Origin: Chloroflexota bacterium
GTDB lineage: Bacteria; Chloroflexota; Dehalococcoidia; Lucifugimonadales; UBA3495
Direction of reading: 5' to 3'
DNA: 64,000 nt
Assembly: GCA_028875055.1 (NCBI GenBank)
Contig: JAPPGG010000044.1
Coordinates: 1 to 64,000, forward strand
Below the pieces are notes generated by a model. That model ran no database searches. It was given only the letters and a program-made list of their open reading frames with translations, and was not told the DNA's origin. This document shows positions 42,720 to 51,480 of the stretch, one piece after another (position 1 is the first letter of the stretch; every line of letters starts with the position of its first letter). Both the position numbers and the translations under genes were made by a program.

Positions 42720-43874
42720 CTAGATCGGATACTGGGCCAGGGTCTGGCGGGCTATCAGGAGGCGCTGGACCTCGGAGGTGCCCTCGTAGATGGTGGTTAC
42801 CCGGGCATCCCGGAAGAGGCGCTCCACCGGAGAGTCCTTGAAATAGCCGTAGCCGCCGTGGACCTGGACGGCCTTGGAGGTAACGTCAACGCACATTTCG
42901 GAGGCAATGAGCTTGGCGATGGAAGCCTCGTTGATGTAGTCCTGACCGTCGTCTTTCAGGGTGGCGGCCTGCATGGTGCAGGTGCGGGCGGCGTGGACGG
43001 AGGCGGCCATATCGGCCAGCATGAACTGAACGGCCTGGTGCTGGGCGATGGGCCGGCCGAAGGACTCGCGCTGCTGGGCGTAACGGAGGGCTTCTTCCAG
43101 GGCAGCCTGGCCGATGCCCACACACTGGGCGGCGATCATTATGCGGCTGGAATCCAGTATTTCCATGGCGTAGCGGAAGCCTCGGCCCTGCTCGCCGAGA
43201 AGGTTTTCGCCGGGAACCGGGGTGTCCTGGAAGACGATCTCGTTGGTGCTGGATGCCCGCATCCCCATCTTGCCGTGGAGGGGAGTGACGGTCATGCCGG
43301 GCGCGCCCTGGGGCACCACGAAGGCGCTGATGCCCCGGTAGCCCTGGGAGCGGTCCTGGTTGGCGAATACAACCATGGACTCGGCCACGTCGGCGTTGGT
43401 GATGAACATCTTGCTGCCGTTGAGGAACCAGGTGCCGTCACGCTGCTGGGCGGTGGTCTGGAGGGCCGCCGCGTCGGAGCCGCCGCCGGGTTCGGTGAGA
43501 GCCCAGGCGGCCACACCCTTGCCCGAGGCCAATGAGGGGATGAAGCGTTGCTTTTGCTCTTCGTTGCCGAACCGGTAAATGGTGCTGGTGCCCAGGGACA
43601 GGTGGGCAATGAGGCCGGTGCTGGCGGCAGAATCACCCCGGGCAACCTCCTCCATCGCAATGGCGACTTGCCGGTACCCGCCGCCGCCGCCGCCATATAC
43701 GGGGTCGATGGCGATGCCGGTCAGGCCAAGGCGAGCCATCCCGTTCCAGTTCTGCCAGTCGAACTCTTCCAGTTCGTCCACTTCCCGGGCTCGGGGGGCC
43801 AGTTCTCGGTCGGCGAAGTCGCGGACCAGGGTTTGAAGCATTCTCTCTTCTTCGTTAAGCATGGGGTCGGGCAT
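42720..43874 (-). CDS. Acyl-CoA dehydrogenase
   Basis: This 384-residue FAD enzyme makes the trans-2-enoyl-CoA from an acyl-CoA. Family motifs are AWALTEPGGGSD near 121-132, the substrate/FAD loop, FGRPIAQHQAVQF, and IYEGTSEVQR near the end, where Glu364 is the predicted catalytic base. The base position is that of the short-chain/butyryl-type enzymes. It lies 102 bp downstream of the methylmalonyl-CoA mutase large subunit, on the same strand, so a short or branched acyl-CoA feeding propionyl-CoA metabolism is plausible. The exact chain length is not predictable. Confidence 0.95.
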   Translation of the reverse strand: MPDPMLNEEERMLQTLVRDFADRELAPRAREVDELEEFDWQNWNGMARLGLTGIAIDPVYGGGGGGYRQVAIAMEEVARGDSAASTGLIAHLSLGTSTIYRFGNEEQKQRFIPSLASGKGVAAWALTEPGGGSDAAALQTTAQQRDGTWFLNGSKMFITNADVAESMVVFANQDRSQGYRGISAFVVPQGAPGMTVTPLHGKMGMRASSTNEIVFQDTPVPGENLLGEQGRGFRYAMEILDSSRIMIAAQCVGIGQAALEEALRYAQQRESFGRPIAQHQAVQFMLADMAASVHAARTCTMQAATLKDDGQDYINEASIAKLIASEMCVDVTSKAVQVHGGYGYFKDSPVERLFRDARVTTIYEGTSEVQRLLIARQTLAQYPI

Positions 43875-43976
43875 GGTGTTACTCCTTCAATTCCGCCGCG
43901 CCGCCGGGTGGCGGCACAGCTCAGGGGAACTCTGCTGAGGGTGGGCAAGAGACGATGATGGGACTCCGGAAACGGG

Positions 43977-45641
43977 CTAAAAGGCCAACTCCCCCTGTTG
44001 TTCGCCGAAAACGGTGCGAAATACGTGGCAGATTTCGCCGAGGGTGCAGTAATTTTCGATGCATTCCAGGGTTGCGGGTATGGAGTTTTCCCGGGTGCGG
44101 GCCACCTCTTCCAGGCGGGACAGGGACGCGCTGACCAGAGCGTTGTCCCGCGATTTTCGCAGATTCGCCAGCCCTTCGGCCTGCTGGCGGGCTACCTCGG
44201 GGTCCACCCGCAATAGATTATCCAGCGGGGGAGTTTCGGTGACGTAGCGGTTGACCCCGACCACGGTGCGGTCGCCGGCGTCAACTTCCCGCTGATGGCG
44301 GTAGGCGGACTCGCCAATCTCCCGGACCTGGAAACCCTGCTCAATGGCGGCAACGGAGCCGCCCTGGCGGTCTATTTCGGCGATGTATTCCAGGGCCCGC
44401 TGCTCCAGCTGGTCGGTGAGGTTCTCCACATACCAGGAGCCGCCGAGGGGGTCCACCACATCGGCCACGCCGCTCTCGTGGGCAATAATCTGCTGAGTGC
44501 GCAGGGAGAGCTGGGCGGACTCCTCGGTAGGGAGGCCAAGGGCCTCGTCCCGGGAGTTTACGTGGAGGGACTGGGTGCCGCCCAGGACGGCCGCCATGGC
44601 CTGTACCGTGCTGCGGATGACGTTGTTGTCGGGCTGCTGGGCGGTGAGGGTAACGCCGGCGGTCTGGGTGTGGAACCGAAGCATGTGGGAGCGCGGGTCG
44701 GCGGCGCCGAACCGGTCCCTCATGATGGTGGCCCACATGCGGCGGGCGGCGCGGTACTTGGCCACCTCTTCCAGCAAGTTGTTCTGGGCCACGAAAAAGA
44801 AGGAAAGGCGGGGAGCGAAGTCGTCCACGGCCAGACCTGCGTCCACCGCAGCCTGGACGTAGGCAATGGCGTTGGCGAAGGTGAAGGCCAGCTCCTGAAC
44901 GGCGGTGGCGCCGGCCTCCCGCATGTGATAACCGCTGATGCTGATGGTGTTCCAGCGGGGAATATTTTCGGCGCAGTACTTGAAGACATCCACCACGAGG
45001 CGCATGGACGGGCGCGGTGGATAGGAGTAGGTGCCACGGGCGATGTATTCCTTGAGGATGTCGTTCTGGAGGGTGCCAGAAAGCAGGTCCTGGCTGACGC
45101 CCTGCCGCCTGGCGGCGGCAATGTAGAGGCACAGGAGCACGGAGGCGGTAGCATTGATGGTCATGGAAGTACTGACGCGGTCCAGCGGAATGCCGTCGAA
45201 CAGGGTTTCCATGTCCTGCAGGCTGCAGATGGGGACGCCGACCTTGCCGACTTCGCCCCGGGACTGGGGAGCGTCGGAGTCGTAGCCAATCTGGGTTGGG
45301 AGGTCGAAGGCTACGGATAAACCGGTCTGGCCCTGTTCCAGCAGGTAGCGATAACGGCGGTTGGTGGCGGCGGCGGTGGCGTAACCGGAGTACTGGCGCA
45401 TGGTCCAGACCCGGCCACGGTACATATTGGGCTGCACGCCCCGGGTGTAGGGGAATTCCCCGGGGAACCCGATGTCGGCCGCCTCCGCATCGCCATTGGG
45501 CGGCGCGTAGATGGGCTCTATGGGAATACCGCTGTCGGTCTGGAACTGTTCCCGGCGCTCGGGAAAGCGCTGGGTGACCGGATGGAGGGTTTCCCTGAGC
45601 CATCGTTCCTGGTTGTGGGGTGGGTTGCCGTTGCCGGGCAT
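43977..45641 (-). CDS. mutB: Methylmalonyl-CoA mutase large subunit
   Basis: This 554-residue catalytic TIM-barrel subunit of a split B12 mutase turns methylmalonyl-CoA into succinyl-CoA. The conserved [10 protein letters not shown] entry is at about 68-77. The residues that define methylmalonyl specificity are present, Tyr84 (RQY motif) and Arg202 (ARGTY); they are 118 residues apart, as in the P. shermanii enzyme (Tyr89 and Arg207). Isobutyryl-CoA mutases have Phe and Gln instead. The protein stops before a B12 domain; that is encoded separately at 30317-30739. The ATG follows AAAGGTGAGCG. No MeaB/ArgK GTPase gene is in the window. Confidence 0.95.
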   Translation of the reverse strand: MPGNGNPPHNQERWLRETLHPVTQRFPERREQFQTDSGIPIEPIYAPPNGDAEAADIGFPGEFPYTRGVQPNMYRGRVWTMRQYSGYATAAATNRRYRYLLEQGQTGLSVAFDLPTQIGYDSDAPQSRGEVGKVGVPICSLQDMETLFDGIPLDRVSTSMTINATASVLLCLYIAAARRQGVSQDLLSGTLQNDILKEYIARGTYSYPPRPSMRLVVDVFKYCAENIPRWNTISISGYHMREAGATAVQELAFTFANAIAYVQAAVDAGLAVDDFAPRLSFFFVAQNNLLEEVAKYRAARRMWATIMRDRFGAADPRSHMLRFHTQTAGVTLTAQQPDNNVIRSTVQAMAAVLGGTQSLHVNSRDEALGLPTEESAQLSLRTQQIIAHESGVADVVDPLGGSWYVENLTDQLEQRALEYIAEIDRQGGSVAAIEQGFQVREIGESAYRHQREVDAGDRTVVGVNRYVTETPPLDNLLRVDPEVARQQAEGLANLRKSRDNALVSASLSRLEEVARTRENSIPATLECIENYCTLGEICHVFRTVFGEQQGELAF

Positions 45642-45673
45642 GGGTGACGCTCACCTTTGTAGTCTTTGAGGTA

Positions 45674-45702
45674 ATTGTATCTCTAAAGGTATGGGCGCTC
45701 AA
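45674..45702 (-). promoter_or_regulatory. Promoter of the methylmalonyl-CoA mutase operon
   Basis: TTGAGC and TACAAT are spaced by 17 bp on the minus strand, about 30 nt ahead of mutB. Confidence 0.5.
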
Positions 45703-46130
45703 GCGGAGCGGATTGAACATCAGGGCAATCCCGCTTAAGCGGAGGCTGATACTCTAGACGGTCGTCATATTGGCCCGAACCCTTTGGCCTGGTTCAGGGT
45801 AAACGCTGCCGAAGGGCCCACATTGACAGTCAGTTAAGGCGTGATTGCCCTGGGTTGAACAGATTGAACACATTTGCGCGGGGCTCTATCGGCCTGCGGA
45901 ATCGTTCCATTTCAGGGGGTGTGGCACAGGCAGAACGGTCGAGATGTAGCCAGGATGGGTTCCAGACTCGCCCCTGCCTGCCACAAACCACCTGAAGCGC
46001 AACGCTACCCTGGCATGCCGGGGGAGTTGCGGGGAGGAATTTGGGACCTTCCGGCAGGCTCGGGACGCAGGGTTTCTTGCCTGGAAAGTTAGCGAGATTT
46101 GCCAGGGGGCTGCGGCGGCTGGGATTTGCC

Positions 46131-46160
46131 TTGACACTACGAAAAGGCAGTCCATATACT
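46131..46160 (+). promoter_or_regulatory. Strong promoter for glmR (yvcK)
   Basis: A consensus TTGACA and TATACT are spaced by 18 bp. The predicted transcript leader is about 65 nt and contains the hairpin at 46192-46212. Confidence 0.65.
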
Positions 46161-46191
46161 AGCGCAAATTCCTCTATTTCCAGTTGGTTAG

Positions 46192-46212
46192 CCGTCGGCG
46201 GCCCGCCGACGG
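46192..46212 (+). promoter_or_regulatory. Leader hairpin upstream of glmR
   Basis: A perfect 9-bp GC-rich stem CCGTCGGCG/CGCCGACGG with a 3-nt loop ends 20 nt ahead of the start codon, just before the AGGGGAGC ribosome site. It could protect or regulate the mRNA start. Confidence 0.5.
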
Positions 46213-46232
46213 TCTAATGTTGTCAGGGGAGC

Positions 46233-47216
46233 ATGAGCAGGAAGGAAGTGCTGGTGGTCGGTGGAGGAACCGGTAACCATACGACCCTCACCGGCCTGCG
46301 CAATGAGGACTGCAACCTGTCGGCGGTGGTAGCCATGACCGACAGCGGAGGCAGTTCGGGTCGGCTCCGGGAGGAGATGGGGCACCTGCCGCCGGGCGAC
46401 ATTAGGCGCTGCCTGATGGCCCTGGCCGCCGAGTCGCCGCAGGGCAATCTGATGCGGCGCCTGTTCGATTACCGCTTCAGCTCGGGTAACGGGCTTTCCG
46501 GCCACAACTTCGGCAACCTGCTGCTGGCAGTTCTGACGGAAGTTACCGGCAACACCATTACGGCCATTGAGGAAGCTTCGCAACTGCTGGGAATTGAGGG
46601 AACGGTGCTGCCCGTGACCCTTACCCACTCCACGCTGATGGCCCGCCTGGAAAACGGCGAGGAACTTTCCGGCGAATCGGTAATTGATTTGCGGCGAGAG
46701 AACCTGGACGTGGGGATTGACTACATCTGGCTGGACCCCAAGGCCTACGTGTATCCCCCGGTGCTGGAGGCCATCGCGCGGGCCGACGCGATTATCCTGG
46801 GCCCCGGGGACATCTTTACCAGCGTTCTCCCGAACCTGCTGGTGGAGGACGTGGCGGAGGCGATCAACTCATCCAGGGCGGTGAAGATTCACATCTGCAA
46901 CCTGATGACGAAGCCCGGAGAGTCTGACGGATTTACGGCTTCGTCCTTCGTAAAGCTGCTGGTTGACTATCTGGGAACCGGGGAGCCGCTGGACTACCTG
47001 GTATTCAATGACAGTCCGCTGCCAACGCGAATGCTGGACCGGTATGCGGCGGACCGGCAGTATCCGGTGGTGCTGGACCGGGACGAGTGCAACCAGGTGG
47101 TGCGGGAAATTGTTACCGGACCGCTGCTGGCTTCCGGGGTTTACCTAAGGCACGACCCGGTGGCGCTGGGACGGACGATAATGGAGATAGTTGATCGACC
47201 GGCTCCGGTTGGGTAA
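46233..47216 (+). CDS. glmR: GlmR/YvcK family protein (gluconeogenesis factor)
   Basis: This 327-residue Rossmann-like protein belongs to the CofD-like YvcK family. In Bacillus subtilis and other Gram-positives it is needed on gluconeogenic carbon, binds UDP-sugar, and stimulates GlmS. The signature start VVGGGTGNHTTLTGLR at about 8-23 and the MTDSGGSSGRLR loop at 35-46 are clear, and the LPPGDIRRCLMAL and LGPGDIFTSVLPNL segments are also conserved. The neighbours rapZ and whiA, present in many species, are missing here. The next gene is glmS, 226 bp on, which fits a regulatory link. Confidence 0.93.
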   Translation: MSRKEVLVVGGGTGNHTTLTGLRNEDCNLSAVVAMTDSGGSSGRLREEMGHLPPGDIRRCLMALAAESPQGNLMRRLFDYRFSSGNGLSGHNFGNLLLAVLTEVTGNTITAIEEASQLLGIEGTVLPVTLTHSTLMARLENGEELSGESVIDLRRENLDVGIDYIWLDPKAYVYPPVLEAIARADAIILGPGDIFTSVLPNLLVEDVAEAINSSRAVKIHICNLMTKPGESDGFTASSFVKLLVDYLGTGEPLDYLVFNDSPLPTRMLDRYAADRQYPVVLDRDECNQVVREIVTGPLLASGVYLRHDPVALGRTIMEIVDRPAPVG

Positions 47217-47442
47217 GGGCGGTTCCCGGTTACAAGCTGGAGGGCCGAATGGTCGGAGGCCCGCATGGTCGGAAGAGTGGTGGAAGGGCGTCCTCCCTAT
47301 TCTGGCCGTTTGTTTGATTTGAGACCAGTTCCTGTCCTCCAGGTTTCCGTCATCGGGGCGCTTTTCTGGCAATTTGCCTGCCCCTGGGTTAATATCCTCC
47401 GGTACCGAATAGAGTCTCCCCTGGCGGGTTTCTTCCGAATAA

Positions 47443-49299
47443 ATGTGCGGCATAGTTGGATATATCGGCAGCCAGCCAGCCTGGCCCATTGTGCTGGAAG
47501 GCCTGCAGCGGCTGGAGTACCGGGGATATGACAGCGCGGGAATAGCGGTGCTGGATCGGGCCGGCCAGTTGCGGCTTCGCAAAACGGTGGGGAAGGTTGA
47601 CGGCCTTACCCGGGGGGACGAGGCGGACTATCCCGACGGGACCGTGGGCCTGGGCCATACGCGCTGGGCCACGCACGGCCCCCCTACCGACGCCAATGCC
47701 CACCCCCTTACAGGCTGCCACCGCCAGATTGCGGTGGTCCACAACGGGATAGTGGAAAACTATCTCGACCTGAAGCGGGGCCTCCAGAAACGGGGTCACA
47801 GCTTTTCCTCCGAGACGGATACCGAGGTGATTGCCCACCTGATTGAGGAGGGCCTGAGCCAGGGGCTGCCATTTCCGCTGGCGTTTCGCCGGATGGGCCA
47901 GCAGCTGGAAGGTTCCCAGGCCATTGCGGCAGTGTGCCGAGTGGAACCGGACAAGCTTTGCGCGCTGCGGGTGGGCCATGCTGGGGGGATTGTGGTGGCG
48001 CACCGGGACGGGCAGGGAATTGTGGGAAGCGACTTGCCGGCGGCTTTACCCATACTGCGCCAGAGGCCGGGTCCGGTGGCGTACCTGGAACCGGGAGAAA
48101 TGGCCCAGGTTACACGGCAGGGCGTGGAGATTTTCGACCTGGCGGGCAACGAAGTCCAGAAAGAAATGCGAACCGTTTTTCCGCAGGACGCGCTGGTGGA
48201 CCGGGGCGGCTACCGGCATTTCATGCTGAAGGAAATAATGGAGCAACCCCAGGCGGTGGCGGGGGCGCTGCGGGGTCGGGTGAACTTTGACGCCAGCCGG
48301 GTGGAGCTGCCGGATTTTCCCTATTCGGATAATGAAATCCAGGAGTTTCGAAGGGTGGTGGTGACCGGGTGCGGCACCAGTCTGAACGCGGCGCTGGCAG
48401 GTCGTTACCTGATTGAACGGTTTTCCGGACTGCCGGCGGAGGTGGAGAGCGCGTCGGAATACCGGTACCGGGAGCCCTACCTGGACCCCCAAACGCTGGT
48501 GGTAGCCATCAGCCAGTCGGGGGAGACGGCAGATACCATAGCCGCCATGGAGGATGCCCTGGAGCGGGGGGCGAGGGTGCTGGCCATCTGCAACGTGGAG
48601 GAAAGCGTAGCCGCGCGGTTGGCCGACGGAGCCCTTCTGATGGGATCGGGAATGGAGATTGGCGTCGCCAGCACCAAGACGTTCATTGCTTCAATTACGA
48701 TTCTCTTCTTGCTGGCGGTGTACCTGGGCCAGGCCCGGGGACGTCTCTCAGCGGGGGAGAGGTCCACGCTGATCGGAGACCTGGCCCGCTGTCCAAGGCT
48801 GATTGGGGAGATGCTGGCGGACGTTTCCCATTACCGGACGCTGGCGCAGAAGTTCAGCGGGTACAACAGTTTTCTCTATCTGGGTCGAGGGATCAACTCG
48901 GCGATAGCCCAGGAGGGTGCGCTGAAGCTGAAGGAGATAAGCTACATTCATGCCGAGGGCTACCCCGCCGGGGAGATGAAGCATGGCCCGATTGCCCTGA
49001 TCGACCGGAACATGGCTACGCTGGCGCTGGCGCCCCGGGACGCGCTGTACGACAAGATGTCGGGCAACATCAGGGAGATAAGGGCGCGGAGGGGAGTGGT
49101 GCTGGGGGTGCTGACCGAGGGGGACACCGAGCTGAATGGGGAGATTGATGAGGCGCTGTACCTGCCCGAGGCTCCGGACTACATTTACCCGTTGCTTGCG
49201 ACCATTCCCCTGCAACTCCTGGCCTACTACATTGCGCTGGACCGGGGGTGCGATGTGGACCAGCCGCGAAACCTGGCCAAATCGGTGACAGTCGAATAG
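47443..49299 (+). CDS. glmS: Glutamine--fructose-6-phosphate aminotransferase
   Basis: This 618-residue enzyme makes glucosamine-6-phosphate for cell-wall and surface sugars. The amidotransferase nucleophile Cys2 follows directly after Met, and further motifs of that domain are THGPPTD and VVHNGIVEN. Two SIS domains follow, with TGCGTS, ISQSGETADT and VASTKTF in the first and AEGYPAGEMKHGP linking to the second. The end DQPRNLAKSVTVE carries the predicted Lys613 that forms the sugar imine. The start ATG is fixed by Cys2. The leader does not look like the glmS ribozyme. Confidence 0.97.
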   Translation: MCGIVGYIGSQPAWPIVLEGLQRLEYRGYDSAGIAVLDRAGQLRLRKTVGKVDGLTRGDEADYPDGTVGLGHTRWATHGPPTDANAHPLTGCHRQIAVVHNGIVENYLDLKRGLQKRGHSFSSETDTEVIAHLIEEGLSQGLPFPLAFRRMGQQLEGSQAIAAVCRVEPDKLCALRVGHAGGIVVAHRDGQGIVGSDLPAALPILRQRPGPVAYLEPGEMAQVTRQGVEIFDLAGNEVQKEMRTVFPQDALVDRGGYRHFMLKEIMEQPQAVAGALRGRVNFDASRVELPDFPYSDNEIQEFRRVVVTGCGTSLNAALAGRYLIERFSGLPAEVESASEYRYREPYLDPQTLVVAISQSGETADTIAAMEDALERGARVLAICNVEESVAARLADGALLMGSGMEIGVASTKTFIASITILFLLAVYLGQARGRLSAGERSTLIGDLARCPRLIGEMLADVSHYRTLAQKFSGYNSFLYLGRGINSAIAQEGALKLKEISYIHAEGYPAGEMKHGPIALIDRNMATLALAPRDALYDKMSGNIREIRARRGVVLGVLTEGDTELNGEIDEALYLPEAPDYIYPLLATIPLQLLAYYIALDRGCDVDQPRNLAKSVTVE

Positions 49300-49560
49300 T
49301 GCCAGGGAGCCGTCATTTCAGCGTTAAATCTTTCTTAACATTTGTGCCCTAGACTGTTCAGGTCGTGAGGCGTACATTCAAGGGCGGCAGGGCGTGTGGG
49401 CAGAGTCCCAATTGGGGTGGCGTTGCCATCGGACCGGGGCAGGCGCTCGGGCCGGTCCCCGACAGGCCCCTTGCCAGGCCACCGACCATCAAGGGCCATT
49501 GGTGGCGTGGGCGCGGGCGTACGCTTTTCCACGGCCAATCTAAACTCAGGTATCACTTAA

Positions 49561-50919
49561 ATGTTATTGCGGATCAACCACCCGGAACTTCCCCTGCAAC
49601 AGTACACGTCCCTGCTTCCCCACAAACTGATGGATGAACTGACAACCCTGGCCGAGCAGTTCCAGGGAATGCGGTTTGTCCATGCCAACAGCACGGCAAC
49701 CGGCGGGGGAGTGGCGGAAATTCTTCAATCGCTGGTGCCCTTTATGAATTCGTTGGGACTGGCCACCGAGCGCATAGTGGTCAGCCCGGAAGACTCCCAG
49801 TTCTTCCAGGTCACCAAGCGAATCCACAATCTGCTCCAGGGCTCATCCGGGTCGCTCTCGCCGGAAGAGCTGGACGTCTATTTCAGGTGCTCGGAACAGG
49901 TGGCGGAAGACATCAGGAGCCGGGAATTACAGGCGGATGTCTGGTTCTTGCATGATCCCCAGCTGCTCCCGCTGGCAATGCAGCTGCCGAAGATGAATGG
50001 TGAACTTCGGCTGTGGGTGTGCCACATCGACCTGACGGCGCCCAATGCGGATACCCTGGAAACGCTGGCCCCGCTGACGTCCTATTATGACGGGCTGGCC
50101 TTCTCGCTGGACGAGTTTGTGCCGGAGGGGATAGTTGGGCGATATCCGGTTTACATTACGCCCCCCTCCATAGACCCGCTTACCGACAAGAACACCGCGA
50201 TGGAGCGGGAAGAGGCTTTGGAGATTGTGTCGGCCATGGGTGTTGACCCCGGCAGACCGCTGGTTTGCCAGGTGTCGCGGTTTGATTACTGGAAGGACCC
50301 GTGGGGGGTTGTTGACGCCTTCCGGCAGGCCCGGGAGTCGGCGCCGGGAATCCAGCTGGCCCTGCTGGGATTGAGCCAGGCGGCGGATGACCCGGAGGCG
50401 CTGGGGGTTTTGCACAGCGTCAAGGAATATGCCGACGGAGACCCCGACATACACGCCTATTTTTACCCGGACGATCTACCCGATTCCATCGACCGGATAG
50501 TGAACGCCTTCCAGACGGCTTCGTCGGTGATTCTCCAGAAGTCCACCAGAGAAGGCTTTGGCTTGACGGTTTCGGAGGCGATGTGGAAGGGGCAGCCGGT
50601 GATCGGGGGAAACGTGGGGGGCATCCGAACGCAGATTGAGGACGGGGTGTGCGGCTTCCTGGTGAACAATCCCCAGGAGTGCGGAGAGCGAATCGTCCAG
50701 CTGATACAGGATGAGAGCCTTCGGAGCAATATGGGCAGGGCTGCCCAGGAAAGGATTCGGGAGAAGTTTCTGCTGCCGCGGCTGGCGCTGGACTACCTCA
50801 AGGCGGTCCGGTCCCTGTTGCCCCTGAACGCAACCCCGGAGCACACCGGCGCGGTTAACGGAAAAGCTGATCCCTTCGATGCGCTGGAACAGCTGAGCTT
50901 GAACGGAAGGAAAGGGTAG
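49561..50919 (+). CDS. Family 4 glycosyltransferase, trehalose synthase (TreT)-like
   Basis: This 452-residue two-domain GT-B enzyme resembles trehalose glycosyltransferring synthase, which joins an NDP-glucose donor to glucose. Typical sections are VHANSTATGGGVAEIL at about 39-54, the acceptor-side DLTAPNADTL, QVSRFDYWKDPWGVVDAF near 230, and the donor-site STREGFGLTVSEAMWKG near 330 with the EX7E-type pair. It follows glmS by 261 bp, a gap in which I find no gene. It could make trehalose or a related disaccharide as a compatible solute. The ATG has no strong ribosome site. Confidence 0.85.
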   Translation: MLLRINHPELPLQQYTSLLPHKLMDELTTLAEQFQGMRFVHANSTATGGGVAEILQSLVPFMNSLGLATERIVVSPEDSQFFQVTKRIHNLLQGSSGSLSPEELDVYFRCSEQVAEDIRSRELQADVWFLHDPQLLPLAMQLPKMNGELRLWVCHIDLTAPNADTLETLAPLTSYYDGLAFSLDEFVPEGIVGRYPVYITPPSIDPLTDKNTAMEREEALEIVSAMGVDPGRPLVCQVSRFDYWKDPWGVVDAFRQARESAPGIQLALLGLSQAADDPEALGVLHSVKEYADGDPDIHAYFYPDDLPDSIDRIVNAFQTASSVILQKSTREGFGLTVSEAMWKGQPVIGGNVGGIRTQIEDGVCGFLVNNPQECGERIVQLIQDESLRSNMGRAAQERIREKFLLPRLALDYLKAVRSLLPLNATPEHTGAVNGKADPFDALEQLSLNGRKG

Positions 50920-51324
50920 TACAATCTGCGCCCGACCAACTGAGGCAAGGGAGCTCGCCGACGGTGAAGAAACCGGCCAGGGAGTTCACCGGTCCGTCCG
51001 CCGGTGGGAAGGAAGGGATGGAGGAGGTCCAGGGCGGATTGGCGGATCCGCTTCCAGCAGGACTTCTGCTCAACCAACCATTGCGGCGCCAAATTGGAGG
51101 CCAGCGTCCATCCCAACCGCAAGCTAACTCTTGCCAGAGTCCATGGCTGGCGAGTTACGTTGCCTGGATAGCACCATTACGGCGCGGGCCGGACCCGGCA
51201 GGGCTGGCAGTCCGTTGAGGGGAGGCGTAACGAGGGCAGTTGGGCGCCGGCGCTTGCCCGTATGACGATACAAGCCGGCGGGGAAATCCCATTGGCTTGA
51301 AACGCCTGCCGTCACTTTTTGTCG

Positions 51325-51353
51325 TTGCCTAAATCCTGTTATGCTTCTATAAT
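51325..51353 (+). promoter_or_regulatory. Promoter for the thrB-lysC unit
   Basis: TTGCCT and a perfect TATAAT are spaced by 17 bp, giving a leader of about 120 nt before thrB. Confidence 0.65.
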
Positions 51354-51377
51354 TCCTTACCGTTGTTCGGCGCTATT

Positions 51378-51409
51378 CTGACGACTTCCTTCAGAGGGAA
51401 GGTCGTCAG
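51378..51409 (+). promoter_or_regulatory. Leader hairpin in the thrB-lysC transcript
   Basis: A 12-bp stem with one bulge pairs CTGACGACTTCC with GGAAGGTCGTCAG across a 7-nt loop. It lies in the leader of an amino-acid biosynthesis operon and may be part of an attenuation or riboswitch device, but no T run or known class motif is visible. Confidence 0.4.
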
Positions 51410-51480
51410 TTGGCCGGGGGTTGGCGCCGAGGACTGGAAAAGGAATAGAGTCTATTTCGCATTCCCTATTATCGTAAACG

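Larger units (their letters stand above)
45642..46232. other. Divergent intergenic region between mutB and glmR
   Basis: This 591-bp gap holds promoters facing each way (45674-45702 minus and 46131-46160 plus) and a leader hairpin at 46192-46212. The middle part has no supported gene. Confidence 0.55.
50920..51480. other. Intergenic region ahead of thrB
   Basis: This is a 561-bp gap. The first 400 bp show nothing recognisable. It ends with the promoter at 51325-51353 and a long hairpin at 51378-51409 in the predicted leader. Confidence 0.5.

Noticed and set aside
47217-47442. glmS ribozyme upstream of glmS
   Set aside because: I could not find the ribozyme's conserved core; the gap shows only short imperfect repeats such as GGTCGGA.
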